A DNA stretch of 64,000 nt from Nicotiana tabacum (Eukaryota > Streptophyta > Magnoliopsida > Solanales > Solanaceae). The notes beneath the pieces were generated by a model that was not told where the DNA came from, did no database searches, and was given only the letters and a program-made list of their open reading frames with translations. The stretch's first letter is position 1. The number at the start of each line of letters is the position of its first letter. The DNA is taken from positions 11,970,222-12,034,221 of the forward strand of contig NC_134095.1 of the NCBI RefSeq assembly GCF_000715075.1, given 5' to 3'. Below are positions 35,901-48,670 of the stretch, one piece after another. The translations under genes and the position numbers were made by a program.

Positions 35901-36749
35901 ATGTATCTCACTAGTAAACACGATATGAGATAGTGGATTGGGCTTCATTTTGACAAATGGTTTGTGAATCAAATTATGTAGATGACTAATGGGATTTTTA
36001 AACCTCTCATTGAAGCTGGAAAAAAAATAATGAATCCGAACTAGAGTGGAATAAACTGAGGAAATTTGGGATTTTTTTGGAATATCTTGGTGACCACAAT
36101 AAGAAGGAAAAAGCATTATCAATGCATGGTGAAAAGAGTTGGTCAGAGGGAAGCGGCAAAAAGAGCAAGACAGACCAAATACAAAATAGGGAAGAGAAAT
36201 GAAGACGATTGAAAGATGGTTTTAGAGCAGCAGATTGTTTGTTAGCTACGGAAACAAAATATTAGCCATAGGGTTTTACAGTACATAAGGGTTCTAGTGA
36301 AGAGTCAGGTAGTCGAAATTACCTAATTTTCGGAAACGCATGTCAGTAACATGTAACCCCTTTGTTTTAGGATAAGTGCTCATGGACCCATGGACCCATG
36401 GACCCATGTCATTTTGAGAAATAATTAAGAATTATTTGCTTGCTATTTGCAGTAATTAGATTGTGCTCTTGAATTTCTTCAATTTTAAGTATGCATGTGT
36501 CAGAGAGAGTGCATGAATGATTCTCTTATGCAACTTTCTTAACCTTGTATATCACTTGGTTTTTCTTGACAGGTAGGGTACCATCCTGATTTTGAAAGCT
36601 CAAGGTGTTTATTTATTGTTCGGAAGGACGGTGAATTGGTTGACTTCTCATACTGGAAATGCATAAAGGGGTTAATCAGAAAGAACTATCCACTCTACGC
36701 TGACAGCTTTATTCTCAGGCATTTTCGGAGGCGTAGACGTAATGACTGA
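32939..36749 (+). CDS. DCL: DCL (defective chloroplasts and leaves) plastid protein, three exons
   Basis: The exons are 32939-33345, 34218-34332 and 36573-36749, all with GT-AG borders, joining to 232 codons and TGA. The tomato DCL protein is of similar length (about 224 residues). The first 50 or so residues are Ser/Asn/His-rich with few acids, as in a chloroplast transit peptide. Next comes an acidic linker (about 85-105, 'EEESDDEVEKKNGDE'). The conserved DCL/DUF3223 domain runs from 'NWVDWEDQILEDTVPLVGF' through 'KYAVGDRLSPDHQ', 'GVDYITVGYHPDFESSRC' and 'DFSYWKCIKGLIRKNYP' to the basic end 'FRRRRRND'. Family knowledge: DCL acts in plastids in ribosomal RNA maturation and in palisade and chloroplast development. 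Nothing is broken. Intron 1 (872 nt) contains a lone hAT-like end ('GGATCCGCCTCTG', about 33675); intron 2 (2240 nt) has no element I can name. Confidence 0.92.
36381..36408. repeat. CATGGACCC triplet repeat in DCL intron 2
   Basis: The nonamer CATGGACCC occurs three times in a row, followed by CATG. It lies 165 nt before exon 3 and is a minor local duplication. Confidence 0.8.
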
Positions 36750-37731
36750 ATGTATCATTTTGAACTCGTAGCTACCCTGAATTTCATGCGACAAAAATTC
36801 TTTTACTTTTGCCGAGCACATTATGCTGAAGTGTCGATCAAAGAGTTGAAGGTTATAAGTTCGTGTTATTGGAAGCTTACTGGAATATACACTCCATAGA
36901 ATTGCCCTTCCAACTACTTTATCTACAAATCTACACTGTAGAATTTAAGTTACTCAGTGATCAACAATGTATTCAAGTTAGTGTAAGTTTCTTAGATGGT
37001 CAGGGCTCTTACTGTTGCAAAAGAAGCATTTTATCACATCGTTGAAGTAAAAGGTTACATTTCCAGCCTTTAGTATTGTGTCCTTTTCTTTATTTCACTT
37101 CTCTTCTTTTTCTCCAATCTCCATTCTCTTCCCTTGATTTCTTTGTTGGATTTTGTGGTTGGAGATTCCTTGTTTTATACTTTTCCGTAGTTTGGCACTA
37201 TTGCTGATTTCTCAGGTGTTGCGGTTGATTGGTAAATTTAAGTTTAGTAAAGAAAATTTACCTTCTCATTTCTAAGTAAATTGCAGTTCAAACTGTGATG
37301 GCATTTAAGATTTAAGAGGAGCGCGTGAGTTTTCTATAGCTAGAGGAGCTCCAGAGTAGATTTCGTGTTATGTTATTTACTACTTTTCTGGAAATCATAG
37401 CATTAGTAACATCCATATGGACCTGAGCTCCAGAATGCAACACATTGGAAATCTTCTGAAAAATCTGCTATGAGATGGCTCTATATTATGACAAAGGTAC
37501 TGACTTGTGTTTGTCCATGTTTGATTGGTTGCTGAGTTCTGCAACCAAGTCAAATCTTAAATTAGAATTTGTAGATCAGTCGATCAGCAAAAGACTTGCT
37601 ACTAATAGTAAATAATGGATGCGGTGATAACTATCATTTCGTACTAGGGGTCCCAAAACTATGCCCTCGTTGCTTGTCTACAAACTTTGGTAGGAATAAA
37701 GTAATTCCGGAGCACCTAAGGATGTGATCTA
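36750..37731. other. DCL 3' UTR and downstream flank
   Basis: This follows the DCL stop codon. It is AT-rich with T-rich tracts around 37080-37140, compatible with a 3' UTR, then intergenic DNA. The 60-codon frame at 36863-37045 is not supported. No repeat is recognised. Confidence 0.4.
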
Positions 37732-37880
37732 AAACAACAACAAACCTAGTTTAATCTCACAAGTAGGATTTAGAGAAGGTAGTGTATATGCAGATCTTAC
37801 CTTATCTTGAGAAGGTAGAGAGGTTGTTTCCGATATGACCCCGCCTCAAAAAAAGGTAAAAAATGAAGCAGTAGCAATTA
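37732..37880 (-). mobile_element. LINE/TS-SINE tail fragment
   Basis: The plus strand reads AACAACAACAAAC, then the reverse complement of the LINE-tail phrases 'GGAAACAACCTCTCTACC', 'GGTAAGATCTGC' and 'ACACTACC'. It ends near a 'CCTCAAAAAAAGG' remnant of the GAGCCGAGGG start. It is a short 3' fragment in reverse orientation. Confidence 0.7.
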
Positions 37881-37957
37881 ATATAAGTAGTAAAACCAGC
37901 AAGATATTAAGAAAATCGAAAGGAAAGATATGAGTACAGTAGTAATAACAATCTATG

Positions 37958-38090
37958 CAGGTGTGACCTAATGGTTAATAATGCGGGTGAAAACATGAAA
38001 GATTGGAATTTTAGTCAATAAAGACCAAAAACAGTAGGTAATTCCTTCTCATTTATCTAAATTTTGGTATATATATTATAGAATTACCTA
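37958..38090 (+). mobile_element. tRNA-type SINE remnant
   Basis: 'GGTGTGACCTAATGGTTAAT' looks like the A-box region of a Solanaceae tRNA-derived SINE, followed by a weak B-box-like part (GATTGGAATTTTAG) and 'AACAGTAGGTAATTCCTTC', typical of the family body. The 3' part fades out. Confidence 0.5.
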
Positions 38091-38119
38091 AACCTTGAAG
38101 TATACCTATATGGTACGTA

Positions 38120-38533
38120 CAAGGGTGGCAAACATGCGGGTTGGGTCAGGTCGGATATGAGCGGGTCAAAACGAATAATTTTAAAAAACGAATAAATTAT
38201 CCGACCCGACCCGTATTTGAGACGGATAAAAACGGGTTTATCCAGCGGATAATATGGATATCCATATTATCCATGGCTTCTTAAATATGATCACTTATGA
38301 GAGAATTCCTAGTTTTCCAAACTTGAGGAACTCTAATTTGAGGCTTTACAAATATAAAAATTAAACATAAAAGTTAAACACATTGGTTATCCATTTAGTT
38401 AACCATTTTCTAAGTGGATAATATATTTTTTATTCATATTCAATCCGTTTTTAAATGGTTCATTATCCAACCCATTTTTTTATGGATAATATGAGTGGAT
38501 AATTATTTTCTTTAATCATTTTGTCACTTCTAG
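38120..38533. mobile_element. hAT-like MITE with GGGTCGG words
   Basis: It begins CAAGGGTGGCAAAC and, inverted from the other end, CTAGAAGTGACAAAA. The interior has 'GGGTTGGGTCAGGTCGGAT', 'CCGACCCGACCC' and repeated 'GGATAATATGGATATCC' words, as in many plant hAT MITEs. No clean 8-bp duplication is seen. 38534-39917 is AT-rich with no named feature apart from a short low-complexity patch at 39720-39780. Confidence 0.5.
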
Positions 38534-39917
38534 ATACGTCCATGACCACATGTACTGGTGCGACATAACAAATATTTATGAAATTACGTTTTGTCCCCTT
38601 TAAGATTTGCACTTTAGCCTGTATTAATTTGACATTATCAATTCTCAGATAAAAAGTGGGTGTGACCGCTATTCTTGGCGGTGCTAGAAAGGACATGTTG
38701 GATTTAGACACGTAGTTGGTTCTTATGTGACTTCCTAGGCAGTTGAGCACTAAAGTTAAAGATATTTTTGTTTAATTAATCACTTATGTCATTTTAGTTT
38801 GCTTAATTCAACTGTCTCTCACATTATCTGGAAGGGATTCAATTTTCACACTTGCAGTATAAACTATTTTTACGTATCACTGTAGATTCATTATTTTTAA
38901 CAGGTTATTTCTCCTCCTTTTTTAAGTTATCTATACATGTTTAGTATCGAAACTTATCTGCAATTAATTTCAGATAATTTGGTAATGTAAACATTTGCAA
39001 GAACACTATTCGTGTATAAAAACAAACACTATCTAGAGCAGGATAAATCCAAGGACTTGTGACAACATAAACAGTTTCCTTGAAAATGAAATTACACTTG
39101 GAGGCAAGCTATATGATATCTACTATTGAAGCAACAATATAAATTTATCCTCTGTTTTTAGTGTGATTTTGAATGTATCTAGCTCGAATAATGGCAAAAG
39201 GTGTTTACTAGAAAGAATTTTTGGTAGGGTTTTGACAAAAAATTTCTTTCAAAAAAAGAAGGAATTTGACTCTTTTACGGCAAATACTTCTTGATAGGGT
39301 TTTGACAAGTGGCTTTATCTATAGGGGACTCTGGGGAGGATATTATTTAATTCGAGTGACTAGAATTGTTATTATTTTTGATTTTTTTTTTTGGTTTGAC
39401 AAAAGTACTAAACAAGGAAGAGACGCGGTTCAGGGTCAAATCAACTGCATTTGTATTTTGCACTCTTTAATTATTACGCTATAGAACAGGAAATTTTTTG
39501 ACGTTGTGTAATTCAAGATGTTGTTAACTCTCACAGGAACGCACTCATACACACACATAAGTGGAGGTAGGATTTTCGATAAGGGGTTCAGAAAACAAAG
39601 TTAGAAAAATTAAAAAAAAAAAATTGTGGCTAGTAAGAATTGAAGAACTGAACTTATAAAAATTTTAAACCCTTTTGACCAATGAGCTATGATTTTGGAC
39701 TACGTTAATGAGATTCAAATATAATATATAGAGATATTTTGCCATATATATGTATATATAGAGAGATATACATACAATATGAAACATATATCCGCCCCCA
39801 TACGCACACTCTTTCCATCTCTCTCGAAGAGAAACAAAGGGGAAGATCAATATTATCCAAACAAAATAGACGGTAAATTATATGTTCGGTATAGTTTTAT
39901 GCAACAAACACAAAAAG

Positions 39918-40715
39918 AAGAATTAACTTAAATAGTCGTCTATCCAACCGTTTAAACTAGAAATAATTAATACATGTATAATATACGTATAATGTATATA
40001 TTAATGTATGTATACGGTAGAAATCGGGGCTACCCGATTTCGTTCTTCTATGGAAAAAGTGATACCATGTTGGAAGGCCAGGACGCCGAGTTCGGGTCGA
40101 AGCTCCTTTCCGATGTCGAGGTCGAGGTCGATATCATTTGTCGAGGTCGGAAGAAGGCATGCTTCGAGATAATACCATTATGATTCAGTAACGGAAAGAG
40201 CGAGATACCAGTAACGGCCCAAAGATCATGCATAAATTTCGGAATAGATTGGTCATCGGCAGTTAGAGAGCTGTCAAATACGATTTCCTACTGTAATTAG
40301 AAATGTACCTTATTTAGGACTCCTCTATTATATAAAGGGGGATCACATTCATTTGTAACATACTGTTCACTGATAAGAAAATATATGTACATTATTCTCT
40401 TGTTATTTTACCTACTGTTCTTCAGAGTTGTTTCATTATTTATTCCCATAATCATACCTTGAGACCGTCATAGGTTGAGCTCGAGACTTAGCCTACACAC
40501 TGGTTTGATCTACTTTACTCTTTAATTTGTCTATTTAATCCCTTGTTTATCAATTGACGTTGAATTAAATCATATATCCTTAAAATCATAATACAAGTTT
40601 AATTGTTACTCGAACTTTAGGGTAAATAATGTATAACCATATATAGTTAATGTATAATTTACATATATCGAGTAGGAAAACTAAATAGTGAATTATATCG
40701 GCTATTTATGCAATC
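39918..40715. mobile_element. AT-rich MITE-like repeat, copy C, split by a solo LTR
   Basis: The left part (39918-40008) shares 'GAAGAATTAACTTAAATAG' and 'ATCCAACCG' with copy B at 9267. The right part (40629-40715) ends 'ATCGGCTATTTATGC', the inverted mate of the left end. A solo Tat LTR sits in between. Confidence 0.55.
40009..40628 (+). mobile_element. Solo LTR of a Tat-type Ty3/gypsy element
   Basis: It starts TGTATACGG, has a TATA box in 'CTATTATATAAAGGGGG' (about 40325) and ends GGGTAAATA (CA changed to TA). The 5-bp duplication ATGTA is perfect (40004-40008 and 40629-40633). Its start matches the LTR start of element 2 (56167, minus) more closely than that of element 1. 'GTCGAGGTCGAGGTCG' repeats lie near 40115. 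No internal region is attached, so it is the product of LTR-LTR recombination. Confidence 0.9.
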
Positions 40716-41655
40716 TCAAACAAATATATATGAGGTATATCCTTTACTTATCATGTCAAATGTACATATATAACTGCCATTTTGTCTCTTGACGACATTG
40801 TCACAGAAGTAAACTGAACTTTTGGGACTGATTATAAAAGTGACCACAAACGTATCATATGCTTCTTCCTCCCACGCACTTGGGAAATCAATGAAAACGA
40901 TTGACGGACTAGAAAACAGTTGCTTGGTTTTCTTAGAGAAATAATAACCGACTAACACGTGTAAGTAAATGGTCTTAGTGCTATATATAAATATAAATTA
41001 ATAACATAGCATAAAGAAATCCACAAAAGGGATATAGCTAAAGTTTTGTCCTTTGCTAACAATTGTCAATACTTCATTGGTTGTATAATTAGATCATTGT
41101 CAATCAAGCTCTTCTCTCTTATTTTTCTTCTTCTTCGTTTCCCTTTTTCAGCCAAGAAAATGACCCCCAAAAAAAAGGAAATTAAAAGAATAAGAGCATG
41201 AGTTCCAATTATAGAGCCTTCAAATATTAAATTTGATGTTGATGCTTGTACAATCTTCATCGGTTATATATATTGTTCATTTTCAATCGAAGTAAATGTT
41301 TGTTCCCTTATCTCATAATGTTTGAGTTAAGGCTTAGCTTAATTAAAAAATACGTCTAATTGCCCTAATTCTACGTCTTTATATATGTTTCCTTCTGATT
41401 GGAGAACCAAACAAATTATTGGTTGCATGGCCTATTACGATGTACCAGATGGCAAAAATCACATATATATTTATTGGTCGGAGTGTTCCATTGCCTATTT
41501 CAAAGAGTTGCCTTTCTTGGATATATATATTTGTGAAACAAATAATTCTTGGTGTAATTATCATATAAAATTAAAGCTTCGTCATATATGTAGTCTAGGT
41601 TTGAGGTGCCAAAAGAAATCAAAATGTTTGGATCTTCCTGTATGTTTTTACATTA
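40716..41655. other. AT-rich intergenic stretch
   Basis: There is no recognisable gene or repeat. A 107-codon frame at 41385-41708 has no known domain, runs into the Helitron end, and has intergenic-like composition. A 64-codon frame at 41066-41260 (minus) has one hydrophobic stretch but nothing else to support it. Confidence 0.4.
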
Positions 41656-42976
41656 CTAGTCTTAGAGCACGCGTGTTGAGCGTGTTACCCTACCGGCTAC
41701 CTCAATAAATATAATATTTTAAAGAATTACATAAATTTTATATTTTATGGTTTAAGTTATCAAAAATAAAAGGTAAAGTTAAAAATTGTAAGTTTCTAAA
41801 AATGATAATTGTTTGTCCTATTTAGCTAACTCAAAAAAAAAAAAAAAAACTTTATCCCATATAAGTTCTTAATCATATCATTCAATTGACAGAAGACACC
41901 TTATTTTTGCTCATGAGCAAAATGTAATTTGTTATATTTCTTTAATATATAGTAAGAAATACCATAAGAATTATTTTCAACATATTAAAAAAATAAATTA
42001 CTATCACAAAAAGTAAATTCAATCGCTACATTTTAATTAATCTACTCCTTTTGTTTTTAATATGAATTATATGTATAAATTTATTCAAGAGTATTATAGA
42101 ATTTTGCAGTTGATGCTTATTACTATATTATAATCGATTTTGCATTAATTTTTATTCATTCCACCGCAAATGCTATTCCTATAAAAAAATCTAATTTTTG
42201 TACCTAAAAGTTTTGTCAACTGAAAAAAAGGGTTTACTTATATGATGAATTTGGAAAGAAATTGAATGGGATTTATGTTTTAAATTTGTTAATTCAAATT
42301 TTTAATATTAATTCTTATTAAAAGAAATGATTTAATTTTTGTTGATTGAGATTAATAATATTAACTCATTACAAGTTTTAAATATTTGACTATAGTTATA
42401 ATTTTATTTAGAATTATATTTTCAAGAATAATAAATCAATTATTTAAGTTTGGATATTTGTATTTGCTTACTTGTTGAATTATTTAGGTGTAATTAATAT
42501 TATAGTATGAGATAATTATACAAATTAATATTAATAATTAATCACTCTCTCATATTTATTTGAAAAGTTTTGTTCATGTCTACAATGGTTTCCATCATTT
42601 AACTTTGTGGCATTTATGTTTTTCCTCCTCACAATAGCATAAGTAACATTAAGTTGGTCTATATTAGGAAAACCACATAAATTAGTAACAATTTTTAAAC
42701 GCACGTACCACTAATATTGGGGTTGTTGATAGTTTTTCCTTTCCTTTTTTTTAACAATTTATTTTTCAATTAATTTTAATGTCCTAAATATTAGGATTTC
42801 TTACCTAGTTCAAATAAGGAAGAATTTAAAGCACAAAATTTAGTTGATCTAAAATTTCTAAATATTAGGAAATAATTTTAAATGTCGATTTTGTCCAATA
42901 TTAACTCTATTTTAAAGGGGTAAAAAAGGCGAACGACATTTCGCTAAGGGCCTTTGTGCTTTTAATATAGTATAGA
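41656..42976 (-). mobile_element. Non-autonomous Helitron 1
   Basis: On the minus strand the 5' end reads A|TCTATACTATATTAAAAG (at 42976; 42980 is an alternative) and the 3' end reads a short stem CACGC/GCGTG (41668-41684), then CTCTAAGACTAG followed by T (41655). TC...hairpin...CTAG inserted between A and T is the Helitron signature. The body is AT-rich with no Rep/helicase frame. The 5' end closely matches Helitron 2. Confidence 0.75.
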
Positions 42977-43009
42977 TAGATAAATATGGTAGGTGTACGT
43001 GTCTATTTA

Positions 43010-43258
43010 ACATGCTGATAGTATTAGTATTAATTTCGTATTGTTCGTATTTTCTTATCCGCTGATTGCTTTTACGGTATGTGATTTCTTTCTCGTCCGT
43101 TATTTTCTTATCTTATCTTGCTGTTGTTACTGCTTCTTTTCATCTTTACTTGTGTCGAGGATCTATCGGAAACAACCTTTCTACTTTTAGAATATAGGGG
43201 TAAGACATGTGTACACATTACCTCGTTAGACCCAATTACACTAAATTTGTTATTGTAG
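43010..43258 (+). mobile_element. LINE/TS-SINE tail fragment
   Basis: It contains 'TCGAGGATCTATCGGAAACA', 'ATAGGGGTAAGACATGTGTA' and 'TTGTTATTGTAG', the tail words of the RTE-like LINE at 14175-14995, preceded by T-rich LINE 3' UTR sequence. It is a diverged 3' fragment. Confidence 0.65.
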
Positions 43259-43466
43259 TTCATTAATTTGATTGTCAATTGTGTATTCAAAAATCTTTTA
43301 AATATTATCAAAACCATCATCTCTAATAGCATATTTACTCAAACTAATAGAATCAACAACATAGAGATTTGATGGTATGCCATCTATATTCTCAAAGTGC
43401 ACTCTTTGTACGTGTTTTTGGTTTTGCTCCCCCTTCACGTATCTCTTTTCATATTAAGATCATTTA

Positions 43467-43655
43467 CTTTTTTGAAACAATAAAAGAGTTTTGCAGAAAA
43501 AAGTATAAAGAGAGAATTTTTATTCATTTGGGATAAATTTCAATGGAATAGGACCCCTTTGTTTATAGGGAAAGAGTGACTTAACCACCAAGTAAAATCC
43601 CTAAATTCTTTCTAAAATATAAATATTTACCTTAAATAAAACTCTATTTATAACA
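43467..43655 (-). mobile_element. 3' LTR of the copia element
   Basis: It contains 'AGAGAGAATTTTTATTCATT', 'AATGGAATAGGACCCC' and 'TTAAATAAAACTCTATTTA', all repeated in the LTR at 52452-52630. The sequence right of it (43656-44060) is the copia 3' spacer, with 'CCTCGTTAAAAACCTTGC' at about 43781. Confidence 0.75.
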
Positions 43656-44779
43656 CTCCTCCTTAAATGTCTATTCAATAGATAATGTGTCTCATTAAAA
43701 CCTTAGCTAAAACAAAACCCAGTGAAAAAAATTCTAGTGAAAGAAAAAGAGTACACAATCTAACAATATGCCTTTTGGTTGCCTCGTTAAAAACCTTGCA
43801 ATAAAAACTCAGTGGGACAAAACCTTATAAGAAAAAAAGAGTACAACGTGTATTAATTCCCCCTGATGAGAGCATCAATTCACATCCTTGAGCCTTCACA
43901 TTTCAATCATGTGCATCATCTTCAATAGATTGTTGGTAGAGATTTGATAAATAAATCAACCATATTAACTTGAATGAATATGTTGCACCTTGAAATCATC
44001 ATTCTTGAGAGATATGTAATATTTTCATAAAATACCATGGAATGGCATTTTCAATACCTCACCTGATAGGTCATCTCATGTTTTAGAACTTAATTCTGTG
44101 TTCTGAAACCTTAAATATCTTAATTTAACCTTTCTCGATTTGCGTACGCGGTTCGGGTATTTTTTGGAAGGTTTATATGTTAAAAACTGATAATAATAAG
44201 AATTTTGCCTTAAAAGTTAAATTTAGTTGACTTCGGTCAACGTTTTGAGTAAACGGGCCCGGATTGGTATTTTGACGGTCCCGGTGGGCCCGTATCGTAA
44301 TTTAGGACTTGGACATATACCAGAAATCGAATTCCGAGGTCTCTAGATCGAGATATAACTTTTTGTTGAAAATTGAAAGACTGAAAATTTAATGGTTTTA
44401 AGAATTTGGTTAATATTTGGTCTCGTTGTTATCGGGTCTGTATTTTGGTTCCAAAGCCTGGTAGAGATCCATTATAATATTTAAGACTTGTCTGTGAAAT
44501 TTGGTGAGAAACGGAGTTGGTTTGACGTGACTCGGACATCCAGTTGTGAAAATAGAAGTTTTAAAGCTTTCTTGAAAATTTTATTCGATTTGGTGTTCAA
44601 TTTGTAGTTCTACGTATTATTTTGGCGATTTGATCGCGCGAGCAAGTTCGTATGATGTTTTAGGACTTGTTTGCATGTTTGGTTTGGAGCGCCAAGGGCT
44701 CGAGTAAGTTTCGGATAGGCTAGGGAATGTTTTGAACTTAGAAAATCTGGTATTTTGCTGCAGCTGGTGTTCTGGTGTG

Positions 44780-45060
44780 TTCTTCTTCGCGTTCGTGAAG
44801 GTACTCTCGCGAACGCGAAGAGTGAACTGGTTGGGGTGGAGTTTTTTTCTTTGTGAACACAAAGGATGGGTTGCGAACGCAGAGTGATGGGGTTTTACCC
44901 TTCGCGAACGCGACCAGCTCAATGCGAAAGCGAAGCATTAGGGACCTGGGGGAGGGGTCAATCATTCCTTCACCGTGAATGCGAGCACGGGCTCACGAAC
45001 ACGAAGGCCAGGGGGAATAGCCTTCGCGAACACGATGAGAGATTCACGATCGCGTAAGCC
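44780..45060. repeat. GCGAACGCGAAG word cluster in the gypsy LTR
   Basis: Variants of 'CGCGAACGCGAAG' occur at least six times in both orientations ('CTTCGCGTTCGTGAAGG', 'CTTCGCGAACGCGAC', 'CTTCGCGAACACGATG'). This cluster is characteristic of Tekay-type LTRs in Solanaceae and is locally GC-rich compared with its surroundings. The open frames at 44617-44965 (minus) fall in it and are not genes. Confidence 0.7.
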
Positions 45061-45710
45061 TAGCAGGCGCTGCTCTTCCCGAATGCGACAGTGTTCACGC
45101 GAGCACAATGAACATTGTCGCCCAGCTATTAAACAGTCTCATTACCGGATTTAAGTCATTCTTTCAAATTTTCAAAAGCTAGAAAGCCTAGAGACGATTT
45201 TTCAAGATATTTTCTTCCTCAATTTGTTGGCAAGTGATTCCAACTTACTTTCTTTCAATTACCCATTACATTTCATGAATTTTCAACCTAAAATCTAGGG
45301 TTTTCATGGTGGAAATTGGGGGTTTGGGTAGAATTAGGGATTTTGTAAAAAATGGAATTTAGACCTCTAATTGAGGTCAAATTTCGAAATAAATTACATA
45401 ATCGGGCTCGGGGGTTAATGGATAAATGGATTATGGTCCGAACCTCGGATTTTGACCAAGTGGGCCCGAGGTCAATTTTTGACTTTTTTCGGGAAATCTA
45501 AATTTATGCATTCTAGTTGATTCCTTTAGCAATATTTGATGTTATTGAGTTAATTATTGCTAGATACGAATGGTTTGGAGGCGAATTCTAGGGGAAAGGC
45601 CCCAGTAGAGCTTTGAATTAATTGCGGAGCGAAGTAAGTGTCATGGTTAACCTTGGCTTGAGGGAATATGACTTAACTGCCTATTTTCTACGTATTTGAA
45701 TATTGGGCAC

Positions 45711-45833
45711 TGCTTCCTTGAAGAGGGTCTTTCGGAAACAGCCTCTCTACTCCTTCGGGATAGGGGTAAGGTCTGCGTACACACTACCCTCCTCAGACCC
45801 CACTAATGGGATTTGTACTGGGTTGTTGTTGTT
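45711..45833 (+). mobile_element. LINE/TS-SINE tail inserted in the gypsy LTR
   Basis: It reads 'GGTCTTTCGGAAACAGCC', 'GGGATAGGGGTAAGGTCTGC', 'CACACTACCCTCC' and ends (TTG)4. The flanks GAATATTGGGCAC (45698-45710) and GAATGTTGGGTAC (45834-45846) match at 11 of 13, an aged target duplication. It is a strongly 5'-truncated retrotransposed copy. Confidence 0.85.
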
Positions 45834-46110
45834 GAATGTTGGGTACAACGTATAGGTGAGGTGACAAGTACCTATGCGTTGTTATCGGGTTATAGCATGC
45901 GGGTGGATTTTATTTTTGTAATTATTGATTTCCTTGATCATATTATCCATGCTTAGACTAGTTATCGTTATGTTGATTACTCTTATCATGTTTACGTACT
46001 TTGGTATTGATTGAGTATTGACTCAAAGTTGAGGTTGGTATTATGGAATCAAATGTCGAAGTAAGACTTGTTGTTATTTCTATCTCCCTATTATTATTGT
46101 TCATTATTTT

Positions 46111-46290
46111 GGTGAGGGAGAGTGTTAATGACGAAGGGTGATGTCGTGCCTTGTGCTGTGGGTGTTAATGCACGAAGGGTGATGCCACATTGCGAGTATT
46201 AATACATGAAGGGTGATATCGTGCCATTTCTATTGATTATCTGGTGAGATTGAGAGTAAAAGCACGAAGGTTAATGCTGTGCATTTTCCT
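46111..46290. repeat. CACGAAGGGTGATG minisatellite
   Basis: The unit 'TTAATGCACGAAGGGTGATG' and variants appear four times at spacings of about 40-55 bp inside the gypsy LTR. It is a known kind of internal LTR repeat. Confidence 0.7.
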
Positions 46291-46987
46291 TTACTGTGTT
46301 TGCTTGTTATTTTTTGTTAAATGTATATTAATTGATAAAGTTTTCTTTACTGTTGTGATTCTCTATCTTGTAATTCTCTCAGCATGTCCCCCTCCCGATA
46401 TTATCTGTCTATCTTTTACTTGCCGTTATTTTGTACATATACTGTTAAATTGTACATGTTTATTATATAGATGTCTTGTCTTAGCCTCGTCACTACTTCG
46501 TCGAGGTTAGGCTCGGCACTTACCAGTACATAGGGTCGGTTGTATTGATACTACACTACACTTCTATGCAAATTTTGGTATTTGGTCCCAGTTGATCGAG
46601 AGACATAGCAGCTCGGACCAGACCACCGGAGACTCAAGGTAGATCTGTCGGCGTTCACAGACCTTGAAGTCCCCGTCTATCTCTTCTATTTATTGTTTAT
46701 TTCGTTCAAACAGTTGTACTTCTTTCAGACTTTTATTTGTAGTAAATCTTAGAATGTTCATGAATTTGTGACTCTAGATCCGAGTGTTAGTAAATATTGA
46801 AGTTTTTATAATATTTCGCAAACTTTGTCTTAGCTTCTATTTAGTTTAATTATAATTGTTCTCATTATTAAACTTGGCTGAAGTTGAGTTGTGAGTTCTC
46901 TAATGTTGGCTTGCCTAGCAACTGAAATGTTAGGCGTCATCACGGCTTGAAGGTAGAAAATTCCGTGTCGTGACATTTCAATATCTC

Positions 46988-48670
<1,683 letters not shown>

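Larger units (their letters stand above)
44061..46975 (+). mobile_element. Ty3/gypsy LTR (Tekay-like, about 2.9 kb) inside the copia element
   Basis: It ends CCGTGTCGTGACA at 46975 with 'GCCTAGCAACTGAAATGTTA' just before, the usual end of these LTRs. The left end near ACCTGATAGG (44061) is not a TG terminus, so it may be truncated. The flanks share 'TTTCAATACCTC' (44049-44060) and 'TTTCAATATCTC' (46976-46987), one difference in twelve, longer than the 5 bp expected. Inside are 'GCGAACGCGAAG' repeats (44780-45060), a LINE tail (45711-45833) and a 'CACGAAGGGTGATGCC' minisatellite (46111-46290). Confidence 0.7.

Noticed and set aside
35593..36122. Two overlapping minus-strand frames in DCL intron 2 (100 and 96 codons)
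   Set aside because: No known domain, no start context or splice logic; they sit inside a well-supported intron.
41385..41708. 107-codon frame as a small gene
   Set aside because: No recognisable domain, AT-rich composition, no splice or promoter support, and its end runs into the Helitron terminus.
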